Shown here in pieces: positions 1 through 11,800 of a stretch of DNA of 64,000 bases. Under the pieces are notes generated by a model, which searched no databases, had not been told where the DNA came from, and worked only from the letters and a program-made list of their open reading frames with translations. The stretch comes from Cyclina sinensis (Eukaryota > Mollusca > Bivalvia > Venerida > Veneridae). The translations under genes and the position numbers were made by a program. The DNA lies in the NCBI GenBank assembly GCA_012932295.1, contig JAAONU010000013.1, positions 5,378,603 through 5,442,602 of the forward strand, given 5' to 3'. Each line of letters starts with the position of its first letter. Positions within the stretch are counted from its first letter, which is position 1.

Positions 1-2
1 AT

Positions 3-308
3 ATTGTCAAATTTCAAAAAAGGGCTGCTAGAATAATTCTAGACAAAAATTTTGACACTCCCACAACTGAATTACTTAAAGAACTAAACTGGATGTCCTT
101 TGACCAACGCATTAGGTACAAAAAATCAATTCTCTTGTACAAATCTATAAACAAACCATCCCTTCCACAGTATGAAAGACACAACTTAAACCTAAGATCT
201 GCACAAAATGAAAAACTAATACTACCAAAACCAAAAACAGAACTCTTCAGGAAATTATTTACTTACTCTGGACCAAAAATATGGAATGGCATACCAACAC
301 ATATATGA
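3..308 (+). pseudogene. C-terminal end of a non-LTR retrotransposon (CR1/Jockey-like) reverse transcriptase
   Basis: The frame is open from the window edge (position 3) to a TGA at 306-308. It begins IVKFQKRAARIILDKNF, includes ELLKELNWMSF, and ends KLFTYSGPKIWNGIPTHI. 'QKRAARII' followed by 'L..LNW' and a final 'F.YSGPK.WN.IP' is the familiar tail of CR1/Jockey-type LINE polymerases, after the catalytic palm and thumb. Only this last part is in the window, so it cannot be said whether the full element is intact further left. The stop is followed by about 350 bp of AT-rich 3' UTR and a (TTAC)n tail. The element lies 3' of the plexin gene, in the opposite orientation. Confidence 0.8.
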
Positions 309-690
309 AATTCTGATACTCAGAGGAAATTTCAAGCCACTTATATTCAGTGGCAATTTCCTAAATAAATTTTGCTGTGATTATCCATGTTAGAACAATG
401 CTAATGGTGAATTTAAATTACCTGTATATTATCTCATTATTGTCTTTCTTGCTGTATACATATATGTGTTTATGTTGATAATTCAGTCATTCAGTCAGAT
501 AACATTGTTTTCATAATACAAAAAAATCATGTTTTATTAATTAATATGATGATGTGTATGTATATACTGTATATATATGTTGACTGTATAAAACTATATT
601 ATCCTGAGGCCTGCATAGAATATCAGGAAACCGAATGCGTAAGCCTCATTAAATAAAGACATTACTTACTTACTTACTTACTTACTATAT
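309..690 (+). mobile_element. 3' UTR and (TTAC)n tail of the LINE
   Basis: This is AT-rich sequence after the reverse-transcriptase stop. It contains AATAAA at 651-656 and ends in a run of TTAC repeats (about 660-687). A simple-repeat 3' end instead of poly(A) is typical of CR1-clade LINEs. Confidence 0.6.
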
Positions 691-1989
691 TCAGACCCTA
701 AGAAGACTGTATTAATATGCACACTGATCATTGTTTGTATTTACTGCAAAAGTTTGTCTGGGCAACAGTCAAAATATAATACAGCATGTTAGTCAAACAG
801 GACTTCAATTACACATATAACCTATCAAATATTATTTAGAAATGAGTCAACATGTACAAACCAACTTATAAAACAGTAAATATCATTTTGATTTTCAAGT
901 GATTGCATATATTTCCTTAAGTTGCAGGACAGCTCATAAATTATGTACAAGTATTTACATGACATACCTCTAATTCTTTTACTTTTCACAGTATTATAAG
1001 CCAATAAATCGTACATTTGTGTTACAACTTGTATTTTATATTTTAAAATAAAGCACACCCTATGAGTGCCATTTTCTTGTTTTCTGTCTTGTGCTGAATT
1101 TAAAATAACCTATAGATGCCACTATAACAAATGTACACTTATTCAAACCAAATCATCTTGATTTCCTGTATGTCAATATAAAACAATAAATACCCATGTT
1201 GTAACAACTTGGACATATTATAACCAATGTTAAAACTGATCAAAATTTACAATATATAAGGACATGTGTGACAGTGACATCATGCCACAAATAATGGCAT
1301 CTTGTTGACCATCACAAACACAAAAAAGCTTTTAGTACTTTTAAATCTACGTTAATATCAGCTTGATAATAGATATTAGGAAGTTTAAAGAATGTGAGAA
1401 ATTCCCTAAGAGTTCAACAAGGTCTTTGAATTTTTTGCAAAACCTAAATATTATTTGAAATGATTTCATTAACTAGCTTTAAGATGAAAGAATAAAACAA
1501 AATATCATAAAACTTCAATAGTCATCAAAGTCTGTGAATACAACTGTTAAAGAACAAGCACTACGTTCAAATGAATGCCATGCCCCCAGCATTAACCTAT
1601 GACCCCATGACCTTTTAAGTGGGTCCGGCAGGTAGAGCTCATCAAGGTACATGCACCTGTGAACTTTGGAGGCTGTGGGTGGAAGGACTTTCGTGTTATG
1701 GTCAAGGTTAAAGTTTTGTGACAAACAGGCTGACAGACCAAAAACAATATGCTCCCTTCTGGGGCATAAAAAGAACTGCTGCATTTAAACCCTGAAGATG
1801 GAATGTAGTAGGACTTTTATTTCTTAAATGAGGTTTGAAGAATGACTGACTTGATCGATTCATTCCCTGATACTGACTGACTGACTGAATGTTTATTTAC
1901 ATTTAGTTCACTTAAATGTACTTTTTACCTTCCATTTCATGTTTATAGTAGATCTCAAGCTGCAAGTCCTGGATGCATTGTTACCTTGA

Positions 1990-2237
1990 AGAGATATAAC
2001 CTTTAATTTTGTTAGGTTAGTTATAGTGCAGTTTCACTCCCTTTTAGCAAACAGGGGCTTATCAGGCAGGCAGTTTATGTAGCCACTGATGTGAAATGAG
2101 CAGTACTAGACACCCTTCCATTGTAAGAAACTGCCAACTTTTACACACAAATATTTTGAACCCATGGCCTTCAATCATCAAAAGATTAAGTGATTTCAAG
2201 TAAGCTACTTTAACCACTAGACCTCAGAGGTAGTTCA
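1990..2237 (-). mobile_element. tRNA-derived SINE, minus strand
   Basis: Read on the minus strand, the head starts near 2235 with GAGGTCTAGTGGTTAAAGT (A-box-like) and has a B-box-like GGGTTCAAAAT about 60 bases on. The body, with TTGGCAGTTTC and the tail region CTGCCTGCCTGATAAG, is shared with partial copies at 14.9 kb, 15.4-15.6 kb and 16.1 kb. The tRNA structure itself is degraded, so this is a SINE relic rather than a tRNA gene. Confidence 0.55.
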
Positions 2238-4324
2238 AGAAATATAGCTACATGTATTGTCTTATATAGCTTATGCTTACCAAGGACGTACTTACACCAA
2301 TCTTATACTATGTACATGTATGTATGGAACTGAAGAAACTGTCACATCAGTAACCTTTTTTCTTACTCCTTACATTAATTTGTTTCTTTCAAAATGAAAA
2401 TTTTCTTGGAAAAGAAAGAAATGCAATTCACTTGAAAGAAAACTTTCGCAATATTTGATCAAACTAGCATTTCAAGTTAACAAAGAAGCTCATAATGTCT
2501 TAAGTACCAATGCAGCATATGTCATAGGTAAGAACAATCATGTACAACTGTAATGTATTGTGGGAGCTACATCTCAAAATATGACATACTATAACTGTAA
2601 CATCTCAGACAAAATTTGTTACATTATACAGAAGATGGTATTCATCAAGGTTAGAACAAGTCAATTAATAGTCATGGAACAAATAAATATATATATATTT
2701 AATATATAAGAAAGTATATACACAGTAGAGCTGTTCTTTATATATTATCATAAATACCTACTCAATTAGACTGGTTTTCAGACCATACAATTAATGTTGT
2801 TTCTTAGTAATGTTAAGCTAAGTGACTATCAAGTCCCTTTCTAACTACAGATTTATCTTTTCTTGGATTGCTAGCAGAGGAAAAATGTTGCTGTTAGAGA
2901 GGTAAAACATTTCATTTATCAATGCAATAACATAAACAGAAAAAGATCAAACGCCTGCAGCCAGGCTACTACAATGATTTTTTTTCAACGAATGTTAAAA
3001 TTTTCACAGAGTTCTTTTTATCCTTTGAATAAATGTACTTGTCAGGTACATTACTGTTTTCAGAAATGTTTGATTTTCACCAATGGAAAAAGCAGATATA
3101 GAGATGTGTTTGAAAAATAAAACCAAAGACCTAAAATACCAAAGATTAGAAACTCTTACATAGGACAACTGAATAATTTCACTTTTCATGTGGGAAGTCA
3201 GTGTTTTTAAAAAAATACTTAATACAAGTGAAAATCTTAAATGGAAATCACTTCCATATAATAAAATAATTATTTGATGGAATGTAAGATTCTTTCTTTC
3301 CCATGTTATCACAATTTTTTAAAGTATTTAAAGTATTTTTTGTTCAAAATTAATAAAAACAAGAAAAAGTCATGAAATGAAATGAAATGAAGAAAACTAC
3401 ACACAGAAAGAAAGTGCCTTTGGTGTTTTAAAAAACTCAAGAAAAGATGTTTTACTTTTATAGAGTTGAAATTATGGTTGAATACCGTACAAACACACAG
3501 AAAAATAATTTATCTTTCAAAGAAAAATAATTTATCTTTCAAAACAACTATTAGAGTTTATTATTTTAGTACAGGGAGAAAACCAGTCTGTACAATTTAT
3601 AAAGAAGTTGTCTAGACTGGATCAGTCAACATGTATTAAAACTTCTATCTGCAGTCATGTCAGTATGTAAAAGCTTAAGGAGATTTGGACATTTTGGATG
3701 GACTGCAGAATCTCAAATACAGTATTTATTTCTACCAGTTCATACGAACTTGCCAAATGTTGTTTTCTTTTTCTTTTTTCTACAGTAAATATAAAAAGAC
3801 TGGGCTTCATGGATGAAGGATTTATCTTAAAAAGTTTGAAATCAGAAATTACAGTATCAGTTAAATGATGAAAACTTGACCTTCACAATCTCTTCATTTG
3901 TAGCAACTTCGGAATTTTCAAGAGAAACGTTAATAGAAATGAGCATAAGAGTACATGCCTGAATTACATAGCTCGCGTTAACTCCCACTTATATAAACAA
4001 GTTAAAAACACATTGTTTGATAGACAAAGCTTTAATAGTCAAGCAACAGGCCTTAGTGAGGTAAAGAAAAAGACAAAATATACAACATATGTCAAAGAAA
4101 TAAACAAAAGGATAGTATTACATCTTAAAATGTTCTGAGGCAATATTTTTCAGGACTGTACAAAGTGATCAATTTTGAGCTACAATCACATAATCACAGA
4201 TGAATAACTTGCAAAACTAGAGTAAACAGGATGCACACACATTCTTGCATATCTTTAAAAGAAATTCTTGCAAGTGCAGAAACAGACTGGCATTCCAGTA
4301 GACAAAATATAGTTGCAAAAGCAC

Positions 4325-4660
4325 AAATTACTGATAATCTGGTCAACAAAATATTGATGCAAAGGCACAAACATATTGACAATCTGGTCAACAAAATATT
4401 GATGCGAAGGCACAAACATATTGACAATCTGGTCAACAAAATATTGATGCGAAGGCACAAACATATTGACAATCTGGTCAACAAAATATTGATGCGAAGG
4501 CACAAACATACTGATAATCTGGTCAACAAAATATTGATGCAAAGGCACATACATATTGACAATCTGGTCAACAAAATATTGATGCGAAGGCACAAACATA
4601 TTGACAATCTGGTCAGCAAAATATTATTACAAAGGCACAAAAATATCAAATTCATGATCA
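4325..4660. repeat. 45-bp minisatellite, about 7 copies
   Basis: The unit runs from GACAATCTGGTCAACAAAAT through GATGCGAAGGCACAAACATA. Starts at 4333, 4378, 4423, 4468, 4513, 4558 and 4603 are exactly 45 bp apart. Because 45 is a multiple of 3 and the unit lacks stops in several frames, open frames of 114-159 codons appear on both strands. These encode 15-residue repeats such as DNLVNKILMRRHKHI. No start context, splice sites or family match supports real coding. It lies about 1.1 kb 3' of the plexin stop. Confidence 0.9.
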
Positions 4661-5302
4661 ATCAAATATTGCTGCAAAGGCAGAAACATGCTGGCATCTA
4701 CTATTTCTAATATACAAAAAATATAGTATCTCTTCTTTGGCTGTTTTAGTATAAACATACAAAGTAAAATCACATTTTTAGACATTAAAGCAGCAATACA
4801 TTCACAATTTTGGAAAACTAGTAAAGTATCAATATAATATAATACAATAATAATAATATATACATCATGTTTCTATTTTAATATACAGACAAACAAGCTC
4901 TGTTTAAATACATTACACTAAATAAGCTTCATCTTTTACCTATAAAGAAAAAAAGCTGTATTTCCACAGGAAGCCTTATATTACACTGGCTTATCTTTGA
5001 TGAACTAATATCAATTTCTTTACATTGGATATAAATTTTTACACATAACAATCTAATACCTTTTTTAAGGTTTTACAAGACATTATGGGAGATTCTTTCT
5101 TTACAACATTCTGTAAAATGCACAGTAGAACTTTCAAAGATAGTACCTGCCAGTTGAATCTGAAACACCTAAAAGTACAAGGCTGGGACTTCCAAAATTT
5201 CATTAAAAAAATTTCTTTTCAACTGTCCCACTTATATTCGAGCAGAAATGACATTTACTGAACTTCAAATACTTCAGAGTAACCAATTTCTTTTACCTTC
5301 CT

Positions 5303-5514
5303 TTAACTCTTACCATACAAAATATCTTGAAAGGGCTTGCCAAACTTCCAATTTGGACAAATCCATTAATTGTTTACAGGGGTGCTATTTGAAAATATAC
5401 TGACTAAATGGCAAATAGTGCAGACCACGATCAGTCTGCACAGATGTGCAGACTGATCTTGGTCTGCACTGGTCACAAAGGCAAACACAATTGCCGCCAG
5501 CAGGAGAAGGGTAA
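5303..5514. mobile_element. MITE with near-perfect 24-bp internal hairpin
   Basis: The ends are TTAACTCTTACC on the left and AGAAGGGTAAA on the right, a degraded terminal inverted repeat. The centre (5418-5469) is two 24-base arms with a 4-base loop and a single mismatch: GTGCAGACCACGATCAG... against ...CTGATCTTGGTCTGCAC. A diverged sister copy lies at 6633-6845. It lies 255 bp beyond the plexin stop codon, so it is probably transcribed in the 3' UTR, where the hairpin could form RNA structure (inference). Confidence 0.65.
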
Positions 5515-5769
5515 ATCAAGCTGGAAACTAAGATTCATTAACGGTAGTTCAAATTTCTGAGTTGTTTTTTTTTCTTATCTTTGTACAAAGTACTAATATT
5601 CAGTATTTGCTGATGCATAAAGTTAAAGTCTCTTTTTTAAGCGTAAGTAGCAGTGAACTGTAGACATTATTTCTAGTTGTCACATATGTACACAAATTTG
5701 CAGTTTTACTCCAATATATGCAACTCTCTGGACAGACAACACCGCAAACTTCTGCGTGTATCCAAGTCT

Positions 5770-5874
5770 CTAGTCCTCCTCCTCCTCCTCCTCCATTATT
5801 TCAATGACCTGCTCCAGTTTTCTGTGAAGCTGTAAATCACTGGCTTCTTTGCTTGTCGACAAATTTTCTATGAT
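5770..5874 (-). CDS. Plexin terminal exon 17 with acidic tail and stop
   Basis: The exon is 105 nt including TAG, with acceptor atctacag. It encodes IIENLSTSKEASDLQLHRK then LEQVIEIM, six Glu and Asp, stop. 'LQ.KLEQV' matches the last helix of plexins. The poly-Glu tail comes from a (CTC)n microsatellite (5774-5791), which could vary in length between individuals (inference). Confidence 0.9.
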   Translation of the reverse strand: MIENLSTSKEASDLQLHRKLEQVIEIMEEEEEED

Positions 5875-8800
5875 CTGTAGTAAACACACACACACATTTT
5901 TTAAATTATCCTCATAACCATAAACAACATTAACTGTAATTTAAAAACCTGTAAGAAATGTTAAGTAAAACTGCTCTTCACTGCCCATCTCCCTGGTACA
6001 AGTTGTAATTGTAAGTGACTTCCTGTAATTCAGTTGTAAGGCTTTTGCCTATGGCTGAAAAGTTCTTGTGTTCAAAGGCTTAATAAAATTTTATTCATGT
6101 AAACATAGCAACAAAAATCCTGACACAACAGTCTTTTATTTTCAGGGGTTTTTTTTAATGTTGATGTGAGTGGAGATTTTGTTGGCAAATTTCCAAAGAT
6201 TGCTTAACATAAGCTGACTACAGAGTGGGGGGACTAGTTATGAAATTTACTGGGTCTCTCTCAGAAGTGACTGATTCCATTATGATTGCTGTCTTTGAAG
6301 AGACCTGAGATCTTTTTACAGCCACTGTTTCAATCAGCTTAACTACAAATTAGGTATATATCCATACTAATAACAGATAAGCAGAAATGAAACAGTATGT
6401 GCAAAATCACAGATTTAAACCACTGAGTCAAGATGGGATAACAATTTTAAACTCAGAAAAGAACTGGCTCATTTTTTGAAACTTAACCTATCATTTTTTA
6501 TAAAGTTAACAGAAAATGACTTACGTCTTCAAAGTAGGGTTTAAGCTGTTTATACAGTCTGTACAGAGCCGACACCTTGTTGAAACTGGTCTGCTGCTGA
6601 AGCTAAAACATACAGAACATAACACTCATGTTTTAACCCTGAACATGCTGAAATTTTGTAATGGATTTTCCCAGCTTTGAATTTGGAACAGTCCATTCAA
6701 GTTTAAGGGATTTCAATATCAAAATACAAAAATGGAGCTACCAACAGTATACAGCCTGGTCAGACTGCATGGATGTGCAGGCTGGCCTGGCTTTATACTA
6801 GTGGCAAAGACTAATCACTTTTAGTTCCAGCAGGTTAAGGGTTAATTTACAGGTCCTAGAGTGTATAGAAAGTCTGATTGAAGACCAAACAATAATTATG
6901 TTAGACAATAGGAAAAGATGCACCTATTCAAAGATTATCTGTTGTGTGAAATATTTTACCTGTGTTTTTAGTAATACAATGACATGGTTTTAACAGTAAA
7001 GAATGGGAGCTTAAAAATATGGTCACAGTTAAACATATTATGTAATCTTTAGGAGTACCAGCTTACCTGTGATCACTGTGGGAATACAAAAGACCTAAAC
7101 TGCTACTCAGTATGTAGCATTAAAATAGCTTTATTCAAATATTGTCTAATAAAGCACATATAATCATGTAGCTTTCAGCTTGTGTATGCAATCTGCTGCC
7201 AAACAGTTAGTTGTCATTCAAAATAACCTTAGAATGTAATTTAGTCAAAATGTAGGACACACACCATGACCTCTAACAAGTGGGTCATGATTGCTTTTAA
7301 TCTCTCACCTGTGTTCCAATGCCTAATTTTCATAATCACATAGTTGTGTTAATTTATTATGAAATTAGGCCAGTGATTTGTAAAATTTTCAAAGCTTTGA
7401 AATCACTATCATGCACACATGGCAAAATCTGCCCATTTTGGTCCTCATACTCTTGGAATGGGATTGGGTTGGTTCAGAAAATAGAAAAGAAGTCTATTGT
7501 TTTTAAATATTTTGTGAAAGTTTTGTTAAAACTGGATCTATTAGAGCTAAAAAACTGTTTTTAGCCTATGTGTCCTTGATCCCAGTTAATGGAAGAGATT
7601 TAGGACTATCAGTCAATAAATAAAGGCTCTATGACATAAAGTAGAAACAATCTATTTTCAGCATCAGTGACCCTGACCCTAGTGACCTGAAACCCCACTC
7701 TTGCATGTTACCTACATACCAAATATCTAAGATATCAGTCAATAAAATCAATGAAGACCCTTAAAGGAGAAGTAAGATATTTTTAGCCTTAGTGAATTTG
7801 ACCTTGACCGCAGTGAATGGCAGAGATTTATGCAAGGTGCAAATATACCAAATATCTAAGATATTGGTCCATAAATTAAGGCTCTTTGCCAAGAATTTGA
7901 ATAGTGGATTTTTAGCCTTGGCGACCCAAGGGGCATTTCTGACCCCAAGTCCAAGATTTGAACAAACTTGGTAGAAGTCCATTAGGCCATGTTACACATC
8001 TAATATCTTGACACTTGGCCTTGTGGTTTCTGACAAGAAGACTTTAATGTGCTTTTACCTTAAAAAAAATCAAGTGACCCCTGTGTTGGGGTCAATTTTA
8101 ACCCAAGGAGCATCATTTTAAGAATCTTGGTAGACAACATCTAGATGAAGCTCAACTCAAAATATCTAAGCCCTAGGCTGTGTGGTTTCAAAGATGAAGT
8201 TTTCCAAGTTTACCTATATATGCCTATATTGAATAAAGTGACTCCCAGGCTGAGGCCATTTATAACCCCAGGGACATAATTTGAACATTCTTGAAGAGGA
8301 CCTCCAAGTGAACCTGTATGCAAAATATCAAACCCCAAGGCAGAGTAGTTTCTGAAGATTTTTTACGTTTCCTATGTATAAGCCTATGTTTAATCACATT
8401 TCAGCTGGGACAGAGCCAATTTGGATCCTGGGGTCATGATTTGAACAAAACTGGCAGAGGTCCATTAGACATTGCTACATACTAAACATTTTAGCTCTAT
8501 GCCTGGCAGTTTCAGAGAAGAAGATTTAATGTTTTCACTTTTAAATTTTATTTCTAGGTCCACTGGTCCTGATCTGCAATGTACTGAAACCATTTGAACA
8601 ACTTTGATGCAGCTTCATGCAAGGAACGTTCTAGGCAAGTGTTATTAAATTTGGCCTTGTGGTTTCAGAGATGTCATTAGAAGTAATTGTGGACACCTGA
8701 CAGGTATCAATCCTAAAAGCTCACATGAGCACTATGTGCTCAGGTGAGCTAAACAGTGCAACAAGGGATGAATATTCTGCTGATTTTAAATTTGCAGTCA

Positions 8801-11800
8801 TATAACTGACTGCAGAAAAAGCAGACATGCCACTGTAGAAAAGAACACTTATTCGGTATTGTAATTTATGTTGCTGGGTCTTAGGCAGAGGGTACCAGTA
8901 AGTTATCATAACACAAACTTTCCATGAACCCATGACCGTTAACTAACAACAGGTTACAATGGTTTCCAAGTTTTGAGTATTTTCAATTGGTTATTTCTCT
9001 GACTTTCATGCATAACAACATTATACCAGCATCTATTGCAATTGTCATTTGACATTGTCTTGCCTGTAATGTATGGTTGTCATTAAACATAGACAGTAAA
9101 AGGTACATTGCAGACAATTAAAGATCTTCTCCAAAAGCCTGCAAACAGAAAGGCTTAACTATTTTTCTCTTCACAATTAACTTTGATCAAAATATATGAA
9201 CCTTTCAATTTTCTTTGAATTTGTGACTGTGACCATTTTAAGGTTGTTTCCAATGTTATCTCCCTTACAGTACCACAATTTTTTAAATATGATAATTAGA
9301 TTTATTTTGCAGTAACATACCCTGTTGACCTCAGTCATGCATTGTCTGAACTCTGCTGTGTTATCTGGGTTGACATTGACATTCTTGTAGAACTCCTTCG
9401 CCCTCTCCCTGTAGTGGCTCATTTCATGGTGGAAAATCAGTTTCTGAGATGGTGTATCCTGAAAGACCATGAACAAGACACGAGTTAACACAAACTAGTC
9501 ACTTTTGGGCACCTTGTGTACAAATGTCACACAAAATTAATTTCCTTACATATTTAATGACTGAGAGGCAAATGTCCAAATGTGCTAATGACTGAGGGGC
9601 AAATGCCCAAATGTGCTAATGAGGGGATAAGTCCACATTTGCTAAATGACTGAGTGGCAAATGTCTACATGAGGTATTCAACTGTAGGGAAAAAGTCTGC
9701 ATGTGTTAACAGACTCAGGGGCAAATGTCTACATGTGCTGAACAAGTGAGGGGCAAATGTCTGCATCTGCAAAATGACTGAGAGGCAAATGTGCAGATGT
9801 GCTAAATGGATGAGGGGCATATGTAAACATATGATAAATGACTAAGGGGCAAATTTCAATGTGAACAGTATAACTGAGAAGGGAAAATCTACATGTGCTA
9901 AATGGATGTTGGTCAAATGTCTTTATATTCAAAGTGTCTGTGGAACAAATTTCTATGTGTACAAAATGACTAAGAGTAAATAAAAGCCTATGTTGGCAAA
10001 ATAACAGAGAGGCAAATGTTTAAATATTCTAATGACAGAATATCAGAGTGAAGAATGACAACTTGTGGAATATAACTGAGAAAAATGTCCTTTTCATCTT
10101 AATTTTCAGTCTAGTTAAAGCAATTACATTTCCCTGAAATTTAAATACTTAGATGGATAGTAATTCATCATTCATTTTTAGCATGGCATTTAAAGAAAAC
10201 TGAAAGACTTATATCATTTAAAGAGATGAAATATTGTCATTACTCCACTTATCATAACAAAGGAACATCCTTCTGTTCAAATGTTTTTTTTTAAGTGTAC
10301 CAGGGATATAAATGTATGCTCGCCTAGTTGCCACTGGTAAGGAAAATTCTAGCCGGTCTAATGAATTTAGAGAGATCACCCAACTGGCAAGCTGACTGTT
10401 GGTGAACAGGTTTTTTTTTTAAGGTATTATTTAAGGGTCCTACATATTGTAAAATTGCTTTCACATTCAATGAACTAAATGCTGCCTATACGGGATGGTG
10501 TACTGACATAATCCCCTTCGGACAAAATCCCCTTCGCATACCCCCTTCGCATACCCGGACAAAATCCCCTCCATGGGTGGACATATACCCCTTCATGTTT
10601 TTGCAAGGCTGGACAAAATCCCCTTGTTTCATAGGTTTCTAATGTATTATTATGCTCCATAAAAATTGATGAATAATGAACTTTTGTTTTTTTACTTTTA
10701 ATTATGTATCAAGTTAACCTTTATAATTAAATAAGCTTGACAAGACATTTTTTTTTTATCTGTTCAGATCAATTATCAACCAAATTATCATTAAAAACAA
10801 TTTAATTACCGGTAGTTTAGAAGTGTTCATTATAATTGTGGTAAATTATCAACTGCATAGCAAATATATTTGATTAGGCAATTTCTTTAATTGTTTTAAA
10901 TTGATTAGTATGAAAAACATTTTAATTAGTTTAACAGTGTTCATTTTAATTGTTTAAAATGATGACTTAATTCACTCATGAAGGGGATTTTGCGGCATAA
11001 TGCAGTATGTCGCTCTCATACACACTTTATCAACAGAAAATTCATCCGAGGGGGATTTTGTCCTAGGTAGCAATTTTATTGAGGGGATTTTGTCCACTTC
11101 AAAATTTCACACATGAAGGGGATTATGTGCACCCATGGAGGGGATTATGTCCAGATATACAAAAATACATGAAGGGGATTTTGTGAGAAGGGGATTTTGT
11201 CTGACATTCATATGGGACAGCCTATTTATTCCACTGTTATAGCAACAGAACTAATTGGCTGCATAATAATGGTGGATCTTGCTAGTTTTGTTACTTCTGT
11301 CTTTAAGTTGTTTCTGTCTTAACAAAGAGTAAAGATTTCTGCTGACCACATAAACTGAACACATTTTACTTCAATCATTCACAATGAATAATTATGTTTA
11401 AAACAAGAACTGTCATTGTAAGATGACAATGCCCCCAAAGTGGTGCTTTGACTTTGATTTGAGGACCAGTCATTCAAGGGTCAAGGTCAAATAAATATAG
11501 GTCAGTGGGAAGGTCTTGTCCAAAAAGATGTTGTGTCCAAGAATGAGGTAAATCCACTTACTAATAAAGAAGTTATGGTCAATGTTAAGGTTTTTGGTCA
11601 ACTGGATCTTCAATGTGAAGGTCATTCTGGGGTCAAGGTCAAATAAATATAGGTCAGTGGGAAGGTCTTGTCCTAAGGTGTGTTGTGTCTAAGTATGCAG
11701 TAAATCAACTTACTAATAAGGAAGTTTTGGTCAATGTTAAAGTTTTCCACAATTGGATCTTCAAGCTGAAGGTCTTTCAGGGGTCCAAGTCAAATAAATC

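Larger units (their letters stand above)
691..5302. other. 3' flank / possible 3' UTR of plexin, no gene seen
   Basis: No convincing coding region is seen on either strand. The plexin stop is at 5770, so the minus-strand mRNA 3' UTR must run into this stretch. Minus-strand AATAAA signals (plus TTTATT) occur near 3550 and 3730, but none can be singled out. The stretch also holds a repeat fragment at about 1560-1770 (a tract ending in a GCTCCC/GGGGC hairpin plus ATAAAA), a tRNA-derived SINE at 1990-2235 and a minisatellite at 4325-4660, annotated separately where useful. Confidence 0.5.

Noticed and set aside
4194..4710. Frames of 114-159 codons on both strands
   Set aside because: They are produced by the 45-bp minisatellite; no splice or start signals and the same units are open in several frames.
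9177..9320. Extension of plexin exon 15 into the downstream frame
   Set aside because: A consensus GTATGT donor at 9320 ends the exon, and the next exon continues the family match in phase.
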